DNA of 64,000 nucleotides from Pseudoalteromonas sp. A601 (GTDB taxonomy: Bacteria > Pseudomonadota > Gammaproteobacteria > Enterobacterales > Alteromonadaceae): positions 177,747 to 241,746 of the forward strand of contig NZ_MXQF01000004.1 in assembly GCF_002165575.1 (NCBI RefSeq), in the 5' to 3' direction. Every line of letters begins with the position of its first letter. The first letter of the stretch is position 1. The notes below the pieces were generated by a model. That model searched no databases, had not been told where the DNA came from, and saw only the letters and a list, made by a program, of their open reading frames with translations. Below, piece by piece: positions 9,090-18,565 of the stretch. The translations under genes and the position numbers were made by a program.

Positions 9090-10324
9090 TAATTTTCTTC
9101 ATTTAATACTGCAAGCTGTACCTTAGCAACAGCGCCCCCTTCGGGGTGATTATAAAGTGTTAAAGAGCCTTGTAGCCGTTCAAGTGTTACGTTAGATAGC
9201 AACACTGCTAGCCCCATTCCTGACTTACTGGCCATTATGTGCCCGCCTAGTTGAGTTAATTGTTCACTGGTAAAGCCCACCCCATGATCACGTATCAACA
9301 AGCTCACTTCATTATCACTTGCTTGCCAACTCAAAGCTAACTGTACTTGCTTATTTTGCAGATTTGCTGTGGCTGAGTTTTGCAATAAGTTAAGAATGGC
9401 AGGTAACAGCATTGCGTCACCTTTTACATTTACAGCTGGAGCATCATTTTGCCATATCAGTTGTTGATCCGGGTATTGTAAAAGCATACTGTCTTGGATC
9501 TGCTGCGCTAGCGCAGGCAATTCAATGTAGCCAATGTCACTGCGAGTTCTTAATTGCGCTGATAAATCTCTAAAGTTATTTAGTTGAGTTGCGCACTGCA
9601 TTAGCGGTTTATGCATTTCATTAATGAGCACATTGCTCGGTTGCTCTTCTTGTAGTTCTTCAAAAAGCAATTGTAAATTTGCTATTGGGCTGGCAAGTTG
9701 GTGAGTAATTTGGGCAGCTGCGCCATCTAGTGTAACTAACTGCTCGGAGCGTAATTGTTTCTCGCGTACCTTTGCAATAGTACGCTCTCTAGAGTGCAAT
9801 GCCCGATTCATAGTGCCAATCACCAAAGCAATCACGCTGGCACTGATGACAAAATTAACCCACATGCCCACGAAATGGCTGGTCATATCCATATGATGCA
9901 TACTGTGTTGTGGCATTTTGTACAGTAATAAGCTGTAAGCCGATATTGCCAGCACCGCAATATATGCCAGCCCTTTAGCACGTACGCTCACAGCAGCAAT
10001 CATAATAGGTAACAGTAACAATGAGACAAATGCGTTTGTTGCGCCACCACTGAGCGACAATAAAACACTTAAAAATAAAACATCCGCGGTGAGTTGCATC
10101 AACATACCCATCTCTTTTGCTTTACTCACATTGCGATAAGCAACCACACTTAATATTTGAAATACTGCCTCTAGGGAAATAACAAGCAGTAATTCATAGA
10201 GTGGGATCTGGTGTTCCAATAAAAAATAAACCGCGATCACCGCTAAGAGTTGTATTGCAATCGCGCCGCTTCGCAGCATCAATAAGCGGCTAATTGCGGG
10301 ATCTGTTTGCATTAAAAATGCCAT
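9089..10324 (-). CDS. RegB/ActS/PrrB-type sensor histidine kinase
   Basis: A 411-residue inner-membrane kinase. About six hydrophobic segments fill residues 15-180. A loop SGGATNAFVSLLLLP corresponds to the quinone-sensing GGxxNPF motif of RegB, with Pro replaced by Ala. The phosphoacceptor is His208 in ITHQLASPIANLQ; the ATP-binding part has LLQNSATANLQ (N box) and IRDHGVGFTSEQL (G box). It probably autophosphorylates in response to quinone or redox state and passes phosphate to the coupled regulator downstream. The redox-active Cys of RegB is not obvious. A small ORF lies 23 bp upstream. Confidence 0.82.
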   Translation of the reverse strand: MAFLMQTDPAISRLLMLRSGAIAIQLLAVIAVYFLLEHQIPLYELLLVISLEAVFQILSVVAYRNVSKAKEMGMLMQLTADVLFLSVLLSLSGGATNAFVSLLLLPIMIAAVSVRAKGLAYIAVLAISAYSLLLYKMPQHSMHHMDMTSHFVGMWVNFVISASVIALVIGTMNRALHSRERTIAKVREKQLRSEQLVTLDGAAAQITHQLASPIANLQLLFEELQEEQPSNVLINEMHKPLMQCATQLNNFRDLSAQLRTRSDIGYIELPALAQQIQDSMLLQYPDQQLIWQNDAPAVNVKGDAMLLPAILNLLQNSATANLQNKQVQLALSWQASDNEVSLLIRDHGVGFTSEQLTQLGGHIMASKSGMGLAVLLSNVTLERLQGSLTLYNHPEGGAVAKVQLAVLNEEN

Positions 10325-10347
10325 TTACGTATACCTAAAGCTAAGAG

Positions 10348-10512
10348 TTAATCTTCATCCATTGATATATTAAATACGGCGCTGAGTGTGCCTTGATAAA
10401 ATACCATTTCCCACGACGCTTCACCATATCGACAAAGCGACATTCGTAATGAGTAATTAAATTCGGCATCAATAAGATGATTAAACAGTGATGCCTTTAT
10501 ATTACTACGCAT
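10348..10512 (-). CDS. Small ORF, 54 residues, heading the RegBA-like operon
   Basis: Open frame of 54 codons with an aaggg ribosome site about 6 bp before its ATG. It ends 23 bp before the kinase start on the same strand. The product begins MRSNIKASLFNHLIDAEF, contains LRMSLCRYGEASWEMVFYQ and ends FNISMDED. It has no signal peptide or membrane segment and reads like a folded small protein rather than random sequence. I do not recognise it. Position suggests cotranscription with the kinase and regulator, so an accessory or leader role is possible. Confidence 0.55.
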   Translation of the reverse strand: MRSNIKASLFNHLIDAEFNYSLRMSLCRYGEASWEMVFYQGTLSAVFNISMDED

Positions 10513-10617
10513 AGCAGCCCTTACGTTTTTTCATAGCCATATTGCACCTATCTTATCAAGGTAAAGATTATATAAGCATTTATTATTTTTCATGCTAGCC
10601 TTTTTTCTACTACCATT

Positions 10618-10632
10618 AACGTAAATTACGTT
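10618..10632. promoter_or_regulatory. Inverted repeat, possible operator upstream of the FabH-like gene
   Basis: aacgtaa-a-ttacgtt is a perfect 7-bp inverted repeat about 113 bp before the ATG at 10745, in an AT-rich stretch between divergent genes. A regulator site is possible; none is identified. Confidence 0.3.
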
Positions 10633-10744
10633 TAATTACCACTATTTACGATATAAACAAAGCGATAAACTAGTCTTATAACGGGATTTTTGGTATAAAA
10701 CACGCATTAATGACAGATGTCTGACCACTACAAGAGAACACACT

Positions 10745-11818
10745 ATGTCTTACGCACATATAACAGGTTGGGGAAAATGCATTCCACCAGCCCGCATTAG
10801 CAACGATGAAATTAGCCAACTTGTTGATACCAATGACGAGTGGATCACTACCCGCACGGGTATCAAAGCGCGTAGAGTAAGCCACGTAAGCACAGCTGAA
10901 TTAGCAACGGTTGCAGCAAAGCATGCCATTGCTTGTGCCGGAGTTGATGCTAAAGACATAGATTTAGTTTTATTAGCCACCTGTACACCTTCAACCATGG
11001 TGGCAAATACAGCCTCATTGGTACAAAAAAATATCGGTGCAGTCGGTGCAGCAGCAATGGATACAAACGCGGCCTGTTCTGGCTTTTTGTATGCATTACA
11101 AGCTGCAACGGCACAAATTCAAGCAGGAATGATAAAAAAGGCAGTGGTTATTGCTGCTGAGCGAATGACCTGGTATGTTAACTGGGATCGTCGTGACAGC
11201 GCAGTATTATTTGGCGATGGCGCAGGTGCCGTTGTACTTGAAGCTGCCGATACACCATCAGGCTTATTGGCGAGTAAAACAGGCTGCGACAGCGAAGACC
11301 GCGATATTTTGCATATTACCAACTTCGGTAGTGATATTGACAAGTACAGTCCAGCAGGCCCATCAGATTTATTGTTTGAGGGACGCGAAATATTCAAACG
11401 TGCAGTAAAAGGCATAAGCGAAGCGTGTGATGATGTACTAACTCAAGCAGATTTAAGCTTAGATGAAATCGACGTATTGGTCCCGCATCAAGCAAACTTA
11501 CGTATTATCCAAGCCATTCAACAGCGCCTTAAAGTGGCTGATGAAAAAGTAATGGTAAATATTGGCGAATATGGCAACACATCGGCAGCCACTATCGCTA
11601 TCGCACTATGTGAAGCTGTTGAACAAGGTTTAATTAAGCCTCATGCTAATATTATGTCTGCTGCATTTGGTGCCGGGTTAACCTGGGCCGCAAGTTACAT
11701 AAAATGGGGCGAGCGTGTTACCCCTATTAACACCTGTGACGCGGCACTACCTTTATGTGACAAAACAGGTTTAGAGCTTGTTGAAGCTGCTGTGGCTGCA
11801 TGTAAAGGCACAGATTAA
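10745..11818 (+). CDS. 3-oxoacyl-ACP synthase III family protein (FabH-like)
   Basis: A 357-residue thiolase-fold enzyme that condenses an acyl-CoA or acyl-ACP starter with malonyl-ACP. The catalytic triad is visible: Cys111 in [12 protein letters not shown], His in VPHQANLRI and Asn in [10 protein letters not shown]. It is longer than housekeeping FabH (~317) by a C-terminal extension rich in Cys and Ala. It stands alone, away from any fab cluster, so it is probably a second synthase for a special starter or lipid product rather than the main FabH. A strong terminator follows. Confidence 0.88.
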   Translation: MSYAHITGWGKCIPPARISNDEISQLVDTNDEWITTRTGIKARRVSHVSTAELATVAAKHAIACAGVDAKDIDLVLLATCTPSTMVANTASLVQKNIGAVGAAAMDTNAACSGFLYALQAATAQIQAGMIKKAVVIAAERMTWYVNWDRRDSAVLFGDGAGAVVLEAADTPSGLLASKTGCDSEDRDILHITNFGSDIDKYSPAGPSDLLFEGREIFKRAVKGISEACDDVLTQADLSLDEIDVLVPHQANLRIIQAIQQRLKVADEKVMVNIGEYGNTSAATIAIALCEAVEQGLIKPHANIMSAAFGAGLTWAASYIKWGERVTPINTCDAALPLCDKTGLELVEAAVAACKGTD

Positions 11819-11836
11819 TCGCATGAAGCGTCATTT

Positions 11837-11860
11837 AAAGCGCGATTTTCGCGCTTTTTT
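11837..11860. terminator. Terminator between convergent FabH-like and peptidase genes
   Basis: A 9-bp stem aaagcgcga / tcgcgcttt with a TTT loop, then a T-run on the plus strand. It also sits just past the stop of the minus-strand peptidase gene, so it may serve both. Confidence 0.85.
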
Positions 11861-11879
11861 TATAGGAAAAATATAAAGC

Positions 11880-13253
11880 TTAGTTAAAACGACTTGCTAA
11901 GTAATTAAATACAGCGCGAATTCCTAGAGCTTCACCACCAGCTGGGCGACCTGGTAAAGATCGTAAGTTCCAAGCCATAACATCAAAATGTACCCAATCG
12001 GTGTTCGGCTCAACAAACTCTTTTAGATATAAAGCGGCCGTTATGGCACCACCGAAAGGTGTGCTGGCACAGTTAGCCATGTCTGCAACATCGCTTTTTA
12101 GAAAGCTTGTGTATTGTTCAAATAAAGGAAGTTGCCATACCGGATCGCTTACATTCATACCTGAATCAACAATACCGTTTGCAACATCGCGGCTCGTAGA
12201 GAAGAACCCTGGTAACTCCGTACCTAGTGCGACACGGCAAGCCCCTGTTAATGTTGCAAAATCAATAAGCAATTCTGGTTTATCATTTTGTGCTTCGGTT
12301 AAAGCATCACATAAAACTAGGCGCCCTTCTGCGTCTGTGTTATCTATTTCAACCATAATGCCTTTGCGTGTTTTAATCACATCACCTGGTCGAAATGCAT
12401 TACGTGATACAGCATTTTCAACAGCAGGAACAAGCACACGTAAACGCACCGGTAAATTAGCCGCCATTATTAATTGCGCCAAGCCAATAACATGGGCAGC
12501 ACCGCCCATGTCTTTTTTCATGTTACGCATACCTGAACTTGGTTTCAGATCCAAGCCACCTGAATCAAAACACACGCCTTTACCAACGAGCGTCACTAAT
12601 GGTGCTTTTTCATCACCCCATTTTAAATCAAGTAAACGCGGTTTATTTTCACTGGCGCGCCCAACCATGTGGATTGTTGGATAGTTTTGCTCAAGCAACT
12701 CATCGCCAACCCATTCACTAAATTCACCTTTAAAAGTGCTAGCTAAGTCGGTCATAACTTGCGATAAATGCTGAGGCATCATATCGGCCGCAGGCGTGTT
12801 AACCAAATCGCGTACCAAATTAATTGCACTTGCTTGCTGTTCCAAGCGCTCAAACATAGCTTTATCTGCAATAGCTAATTGTGCTTTAGGAGCCCCTTTC
12901 GCTTTATATTCGCTAAACTCATAGCCACCTAGAATAAAACCTAGCGCAACTTGCTCTAGCTTGTGCTCTAGGCCTTGTATTTGGTAACAGCCAGCAGGGA
13001 GTTTAGTCGCCAGCTCACCGGCTACCCAAAAATCGTCAAGGCTATTAACCAAACAATAAACGTGTGCCAATGCCCCTGATTTCTCATCAACTACCAAGGC
13101 CAAGCCTTGCTTTTTAAAGTCACAACTTTGTAGCCAGTTTTGTAAAAAAGTAGATTGGTGTTGCAACCAGTTAGCTAAGTCACTTTTGGTAATAAAAGAT
13201 AAAGGAATTGCTGAAGAAGTATGATGAATTAATGCACTCATTAAATGACTCAT
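11880..13253 (-). CDS. M17 leucyl aminopeptidase family protein
   Basis: A 457-residue cytosolic metallopeptidase. The C-terminal catalytic domain (from ~residue 165) has the metal-ligand segments LVGKGVCFDSGGLDLKPSSG and the family signature NTDAEGRLVLCDAL, with the bicarbonate-site Arg in that motif. The N-terminal ~150 residues are the variable oligomerisation domain. The length matches short M17 enzymes near 450-460 residues, distinct from PepA (~500). It releases N-terminal residues from peptides. A second in-frame ATG four codons on is equally possible as the start. Confidence 0.88.
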   Translation of the reverse strand: MSHLMSALIHHTSSAIPLSFITKSDLANWLQHQSTFLQNWLQSCDFKKQGLALVVDEKSGALAHVYCLVNSLDDFWVAGELATKLPAGCYQIQGLEHKLEQVALGFILGGYEFSEYKAKGAPKAQLAIADKAMFERLEQQASAINLVRDLVNTPAADMMPQHLSQVMTDLASTFKGEFSEWVGDELLEQNYPTIHMVGRASENKPRLLDLKWGDEKAPLVTLVGKGVCFDSGGLDLKPSSGMRNMKKDMGGAAHVIGLAQLIMAANLPVRLRVLVPAVENAVSRNAFRPGDVIKTRKGIMVEIDNTDAEGRLVLCDALTEAQNDKPELLIDFATLTGACRVALGTELPGFFSTSRDVANGIVDSGMNVSDPVWQLPLFEQYTSFLKSDVADMANCASTPFGGAITAALYLKEFVEPNTDWVHFDVMAWNLRSLPGRPAGGEALGIRAVFNYLASRFN

Positions 13254-13337
13254 TTTTAAAATAATTAGAACTTTAGCATACCAATATACCTAGTCAAAAG
13301 GTATAGCTAAGCGCAGAGCAAATAATACAAAGTGGCA

Positions 13338-13763
13338 TTATTTTTTTACAGAAGGGGCCGAAGTTTGCTGCTTCCTTTCATCTTCGGCTATTTTTTGATC
13401 TATTTCTTTTAGTGGCTTGTTAATATTAAAAGAGCTAGGTAATACCTCTACACCAACATAGCGCCCTAACTTAACAACTAAAGGAATAGTTATTGGGGCA
13501 AAAGGAAGCACTGCAAAAACACCCAACCCCAAGCCTTTGAGTATATCTACAAATTGCGCATTGGCTTTACTTAAATCTTCTTTACTCACTTCGCCGTGTG
13601 TATAACGACGGTAGATGGTGAGCATTTCTTTTGTTTCTTGTTTTTCTTGCGCAAGTGCAATTTTTAATGCCACCATAGAACGCTTAAAACGCAGTTGTTG
13701 GCGTCTTTTGCTGATCTTAGCAACCCGAAAGGGCGCACGGTGAATTACTTTATATAATCGCAT
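13338..13763 (-). CDS. LETM1-like domain protein
   Basis: A 141-residue protein with a very basic N-terminus (about 30 residues rich in Arg/Lys), then a helical region, one hydrophobic segment (LGLGVFAVLPFAPITIPLVVKLG cannot be more than one span) and a charged tail. The order helix, LGLGVFAVLPFAP, then GRYVGVEVLPSSF recalls the LETM1 core of the mitochondrial cation/H+ exchanger and ribosome-binding family. Bacterial members are uncharacterised. Probably anchored to the inner membrane with the basic part in the cytoplasm. Confidence 0.6.
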   Translation of the reverse strand: MRLYKVIHRAPFRVAKISKRRQQLRFKRSMVALKIALAQEKQETKEMLTIYRRYTHGEVSKEDLSKANAQFVDILKGLGLGVFAVLPFAPITIPLVVKLGRYVGVEVLPSSFNINKPLKEIDQKIAEDERKQQTSAPSVKK

Positions 13764-13857
13764 GAAAGTATTTTCACATAGCTGGGCGTGTTCACAAAGC
13801 AGTATTTATATTTGCTGTGATATAATCGCTGTTACCCGACTCGAAATTACTACGACT

Positions 13858-14034
13858 ATGAAGATTGACAACAATATAATAGCCACGACAGAGCAAAAAG
13901 ATAAACCACAAAGGCCCGCCTCTGATGAATGCTGTGGCGGTGGAAGTTGTTGCCCATGTGTATGGGACGAATACCGCGAAGCATTAAAAACATGGCGGGA
14001 AAATAACCCGTTACCACTTACAGATAAGCTATAA
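13858..14034 (+). CDS. Cys-rich oxidoreductase-like domain miniprotein
   Basis: A 58-residue protein; the ATG at 13858 gives the usual family length. The core DECCGGGSCCPCVWDEY is the pattern of the oxidoreductase-like N-terminal domain (PF09791), found as small bacterial proteins and in eukaryotic mitochondrial proteins. Five cysteines in twelve residues suggest metal or cluster binding. It reads divergently from the LETM1-like gene with 94 bp between them. It is notable that both neighbours have mitochondrial-type relatives, but this may be coincidence. Confidence 0.75.
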   Translation: MKIDNNIIATTEQKDKPQRPASDECCGGGSCCPCVWDEYREALKTWRENNPLPLTDKL

Positions 14035-14341
14035 TGCAAAGGATATACTTTGCTATAACCTATTTTAAAAAACGAAACTGCAGCAATTAGTAAATTTTTT
14101 CATTTAAAAAATAGCCATTTATGTTCATAAAGCAGCTTCGCCATTAAAGCCACTCAATTAAAATCGTTATTTATCAAGTGGGTTAATCATATTTAATTTT
14201 CCTCTATACAATATACACAAAAATTCATTTATTTTAACATCTTGAACAATTAATTAACAATATGTATAAATGAATAACACCTCTAATCATTAAGATTATA
14301 TTGGTGTAATAATCGAAACAATTCTAACTGGGGAAATTAGA
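14035..14341. other. AT-rich intergenic region before TonB receptor
   Basis: No gene found. It contains the promoter of the receptor at 14342 (ribosome site gggga just before the ATG); no clear operator or hairpin. Confidence 0.4.
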
Positions 14342-17008
14342 ATGAATCTTAAAAACAACATATTAAATCAAGCCGTAAAACTTGCCTTAACGACAACGAC
14401 TGCTGGTCTATTCGTATCAGGTAGTGTGTTAGCTGAAGAAGCAGAAAAAACACAAGTAAATAAACATGTCGAAAAAATTGCAGTGGTTGGCACACGCTCT
14501 GCACCGCGCTCCATTGGTGATTCACCGGTACCTATAGATATCATTGGTGGCGAAGAGCTGGGTAAATCAGGTAATACTGATATGCTAGAGCTATTAAAAG
14601 GTGCGATTCCATCTCTTAATGTTCATCAAATGCCTATCAGCGATGCCGCATCACTGGTACGCCCAGCTAATTTACGTGGCCTGCCATCAGACAGTACCTT
14701 AGTTTTACTGAACGGAAAACGTCGTCATCGCGCATCTGTCATTGCATTCTTAGGGGGTGGTATTAATGACGGCGCACAAGGTGCTGATATTTCAGTGATC
14801 CCAAGCATCGCCTTAAAACAAGTTGAAGTACTTCGTGATGGCGCAGCAGCACAATATGGCTCAGATGCCATTGCTGGTGTAATGAACTTTGTTCTAAAAG
14901 ACGCCTCAGAAGGCGGGAGCTTTGAAGTACGCCAAGGTGAATACTATGAAGGCGATGGTGATACCACGCAGATTTCAGGTAATATTGGTTTACCCTTTAC
15001 TGATAACGGTTTTGCTAACTTAAGCTTTCAATATAAAACAGCCGATGCAACGAGCCGTTCTGTACAACGTGCAGATGCGAAAATACTGGCTGACAACGGC
15101 GTACCAGATATTCCCCCCATTACCCAAGTATGGGGAGCACCTAAAGTTGATGATGATATTTCAATCTTTGGTAATATTGGTTTAGAGCTAACCAACGACT
15201 CCGAGTTCTATATGTTCGGTAATTACTCCGAACGTGATGTTCGTGGTGGCTTTTATTACCGTAACCCAAATACACGCCCTGGAGTTTACGGTGTTCAATT
15301 ATATGAACTTGATGGTACAGGTTCACCAGTACTTGATTCAAATGGTGATCAAATACCACTAACAGATGCAAACGGTGATAATCGATTTGATCGCTTAGTC
15401 GCAGACATGACAGGTGACTTTTCAGGCAACTGCCCTATTACTGATGACATGAATCAAGGTGGCCTTAATATTAACGATTCACAGGGTTTGCAAGATGTCA
15501 TGAATAACCCTGATTGCTTTGTATTTAACGAAATGCTACCAGGTGGGTTCACGCCTAATTTTGGCGGTAACATCACCGATACTTCTCTAACAATAGGCAC
15601 CAAAGGTGAGTTCACCGATGGCTACCTAAAAGGTGCCTTTTATGACTTAAGTGGTACCGTTGGTTTAAATGAATCTCGTTACTTTATTTATAATACCATT
15701 AACGCATCGCTTGGTGCTGAAAGTCCACGTGACTTTAGCCCTGGCAAATATTCACAACTTGAGAAAAACTTTAATTTTGACTTATCAAAAGGCTTTGATT
15801 GGGGTTTAGCATACGACGTGAACATGGCTGGTGGCCTTGAGTGGCATGAAGAGACCTTTACTGTTACCTCAGGTGATGAAGCATCATTTATTGCAGGTCC
15901 TCTGACTGAGCAAGGCTTCAGTATTGGCTCTAATGGTTTCCCAGGCTTTAAGCCTTCGGATGCAGGGGAATATACCCGTCGTAACTATGCAGCCTATATT
16001 GATGTTGAAGCGCCTTTTACTGAAGATTTTTTGATGGGCTTAGCACTTCGCTTTGAAGATTATGATTCATTCGGTTCAACAACTAATTATAAGTTAACGG
16101 GTCAATACCATGTTACTGAAGACTTGAATATTCGTGGCTCAATTAGTACCGGGTTTAGAGCTCCCACCGTTGGACAGGCCAATGTCAGTAATGTACAAAC
16201 CAACCTAAGCAGCGGTATTTTAGTTGATTCTGCATTGCTTCCGCCAACCAATCCAATTGCAACACAATTAGGTGGTACAGAGTTGGAGCCCGAAGAATCA
16301 CAAAGTTATACTTTTGGTGCAGTTTACACCATCGGCGACTTATTCTTAACTGTTGATTATTACAACATTCAAGTTGAAGATCGTATTAGCCAATCTGAAA
16401 AAATTACTTTAAGCCAAGCAGATAAAGACGTCCTTGAAGAAGCTGGCGTCCCTAATGTGCAAAACCTAGCACAAGTAAGCTTTTTCACTAATGACTTTGA
16501 TACTACAACCCAGGGTGTTGATTTTGTGGCTAACTACGCTGCGGATTTACTCGGTGGTAGCTCAACCTTTAGTCTAGCCTACAACTGGAATGAAACAGAA
16601 GTAACGCGCTCTAGTGACATCACCGGTGCATTCAAAGTAAGCCGTCTAGAAAATGACTTACCGAATCATCGCGGCACACTTAGCTGGGCTCAGCAATGGG
16701 AAAGCTTTTCAGCGTTTACTCGCTTAAATTACTTTGGTGAATACCAAGGCGTGCACGTTGATTTTGACCAAACAGCTAAAATGGCTGACGCTGCGGTGAC
16801 CTTAGATGCTGAAGTAACATATTTCTTAAATGACTCAATTAGCTTCTCTGTTGGCGCACAAAACCTACTTGATCAAGATGCAGAAGAGTTAGACTTTGAA
16901 GAATCTGCTGGCATTCCAAGTAATAGTTTTGGTGGCAAATACTATGAAACATCACCTTACGGCATTAACGGTGGTTTTTATTACGTAAAAGCAACGTATA
17001 CGTTTTAA
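14342..17008 (+). CDS. TonB-dependent outer-membrane receptor
   Basis: An 888-residue receptor: signal peptide (to about residue 31, VLAEEAEK), TonB box region KIAVVGTRS, plug domain (about 50-190, with LRGLPSDSTLVLLNGKRRH and VEVLRDGAAAQYGSDAIAGV), then the beta barrel ending in aromatic VKATYTF as required for outer-membrane insertion. It imports an unknown substrate using proton motive force passed by TonB-ExbB-ExbD. A sulfotransferase with TPRs follows on the same strand after a terminator-like hairpin; this pairing recurs in Alteromonadales and sphingomonads, which suggests a functional link. Confidence 0.92.
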   Translation: MNLKNNILNQAVKLALTTTTAGLFVSGSVLAEEAEKTQVNKHVEKIAVVGTRSAPRSIGDSPVPIDIIGGEELGKSGNTDMLELLKGAIPSLNVHQMPISDAASLVRPANLRGLPSDSTLVLLNGKRRHRASVIAFLGGGINDGAQGADISVIPSIALKQVEVLRDGAAAQYGSDAIAGVMNFVLKDASEGGSFEVRQGEYYEGDGDTTQISGNIGLPFTDNGFANLSFQYKTADATSRSVQRADAKILADNGVPDIPPITQVWGAPKVDDDISIFGNIGLELTNDSEFYMFGNYSERDVRGGFYYRNPNTRPGVYGVQLYELDGTGSPVLDSNGDQIPLTDANGDNRFDRLVADMTGDFSGNCPITDDMNQGGLNINDSQGLQDVMNNPDCFVFNEMLPGGFTPNFGGNITDTSLTIGTKGEFTDGYLKGAFYDLSGTVGLNESRYFIYNTINASLGAESPRDFSPGKYSQLEKNFNFDLSKGFDWGLAYDVNMAGGLEWHEETFTVTSGDEASFIAGPLTEQGFSIGSNGFPGFKPSDAGEYTRRNYAAYIDVEAPFTEDFLMGLALRFEDYDSFGSTTNYKLTGQYHVTEDLNIRGSISTGFRAPTVGQANVSNVQTNLSSGILVDSALLPPTNPIATQLGGTELEPEESQSYTFGAVYTIGDLFLTVDYYNIQVEDRISQSEKITLSQADKDVLEEAGVPNVQNLAQVSFFTNDFDTTTQGVDFVANYAADLLGGSSTFSLAYNWNETEVTRSSDITGAFKVSRLENDLPNHRGTLSWAQQWESFSAFTRLNYFGEYQGVHVDFDQTAKMADAAVTLDAEVTYFLNDSISFSVGAQNLLDQDAEELDFEESAGIPSNSFGGKYYETSPYGINGGFYYVKATYTF

Positions 17009-17027
17009 TTATCAATAATAGCTAGCG

Positions 17028-17071
17028 GGCGAAATGCATTGAGTTAATTACTCAAGACATTTCGCCTTTTT
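17028..17071 (+). terminator. Hairpin between receptor and sulfotransferase genes
   Basis: A 9-bp outer stem ggcgaaatg / catttcgcc encloses a second potential stem (ttgagt / actcaa) and is followed by TTTTT. It may attenuate rather than fully block transcription into the next gene. Confidence 0.7.
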
Positions 17072-17122
17072 CGATTTATATTAAATGAACAAATAAGACT
17101 AAAAATCCAAATACAGTGACGT

Positions 17123-18565
17123 ATGCTACTTGAAAAAGCGAACCAATTACTTGCCGACAACCGTTTAAAAGAGGCAGAGTTTCATTTTAAAACCCTGCTC
17201 AAAACAGATCCAAACAACGGCAATGCGCTTTTTGGCTTAGGCCGAATAGCATTACGACTCGAACGCTTTGATGCAGCCGTGTACTTATTACAACGAGCCT
17301 GCGAGCATTTACCTAATATGCTTGAACCGCTGCATGCCCTTGCTGATGCATTTAACGGGGTCAATTCACCAGCAGATGCTCTGACCGTGCTTGAATACGC
17401 AAAATCAATTGCAAGCCACAATCCTGAGCCACATTACTACCTTGCACAACATTATTTAACCTATGGCGAACTCGATAAAGCCCATACTACATTCGCTCAA
17501 GCACTCAGTATCGGACTTTACCCAGTCACAGCTTATATACTTTACGAGTTAGTGCAATTAGGCCGCTTTGACGAGCAGCATAATTACATCAGTAATTTGC
17601 ACCACTTGCTTACACAAACCAATAATTTACGCTTAAAAATGGTGTGTTATTACGCCTTAGCGAAAAGTTATGACAAGCTAAATGATATTGAACAAGCGGC
17701 TAACTATTATATTCTAGCCAACAAATTACAATTTCAATTAACTGACTTTAAAACAGCGCAACTCGTTGAGTTTTATGAGCACATAAAACAATATCACCCT
17801 GTAGAACTATTCCAATCTGATCACAGCAGTTTTACCGCGACCTTAACGCCAGTATTTATTATCGGTATGCCCCGTAGTGGCTCAACCCTACTTGAACAAA
17901 TAATTGCAACTCATAGCGAATTTGCCACCATAGGTGAAGATAGTACAATCAGTCGAGATGTTGTGCCTTTTATTGAGCATAAAACCAAGCTGCCCTACCC
18001 TGAATGCTTATCAGCACTAACCCCCTCTGTAATAATGCAAGCAAGGGAGATTTACACCCTAAAACTCAAACATGCCAAATCTATTCGTGCCTTTATGATC
18101 AATAAATTACCTGCTAATTATCAGTCGCTGGGACTGATCAAATTGCTTTACCCGAACGCCAAGTTTATTGATATGCAACGCGGCTTTGATGCAACAGCTT
18201 GGTCGGTTTTTAGTAATTACTTTGGCGAAAATGAACCCTATTTTTGTTCATTACCTGAATTTAAAACTTATTACAGCTTATACCAAAACCTTATGCAGCA
18301 TTGGCATAGGGCATTTTCAGACTCAATTTTCACATTGCAGTACGAACAGCTAGTAAACCAGCCGAAAGAAACTTTACAGCACGTTTTTAATTTTTTAGGG
18401 TGTGAATACGAAGCTGGTTGCTTAGATTTTTATAAATCGAAGCAACCCGTTAGTACGCTCAGTAAAGGAGCAGTTCGAAAGCCGATAAACACCAAAGCAA
18501 CCGAGCATTATAAGCGTTTTGAAGCTACGCTACATAACTTACTTAATGAGCCGCAAACCAATTAA
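17123..18565 (+). CDS. TPR-containing sulfotransferase
   Basis: A 480-residue protein. Residues 1-~225 are tetratricopeptide-like helical repeats (FGLGRIALRLERFDAA, ALADAFNGVNSPADAL, YLAQHYLTYGELDKAH). From residue ~244 a sulfotransferase domain begins with the PAPS-binding loop FIIGMPRSGSTLLEQI, continuing through INKLPANYQSLGLIKLLYPNAK. It should transfer sulfate from PAPS to a hydroxyl or tyrosine of a partner selected by the TPRs; the target is unknown. It lies behind a TonB receptor. Its 3' end overlaps the convergent hydrolase gene by 23 bp. Confidence 0.87.
   Translation: MLLEKANQLLADNRLKEAEFHFKTLLKTDPNNGNALFGLGRIALRLERFDAAVYLLQRACEHLPNMLEPLHALADAFNGVNSPADALTVLEYAKSIASHNPEPHYYLAQHYLTYGELDKAHTTFAQALSIGLYPVTAYILYELVQLGRFDEQHNYISNLHHLLTQTNNLRLKMVCYYALAKSYDKLNDIEQAANYYILANKLQFQLTDFKTAQLVEFYEHIKQYHPVELFQSDHSSFTATLTPVFIIGMPRSGSTLLEQIIATHSEFATIGEDSTISRDVVPFIEHKTKLPYPECLSALTPSVIMQAREIYTLKLKHAKSIRAFMINKLPANYQSLGLIKLLYPNAKFIDMQRGFDATAWSVFSNYFGENEPYFCSLPEFKTYYSLYQNLMQHWHRAFSDSIFTLQYEQLVNQPKETLQHVFNFLGCEYEAGCLDFYKSKQPVSTLSKGAVRKPINTKATEHYKRFEATLHNLLNEPQTN

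Noticed and set aside
12001..12684. Plus-strand open frame of 227 codons
   Set aside because: It lies wholly antisense within the M17 peptidase gene, whose product shows clear family motifs; the antisense translation has no recognisable domain.
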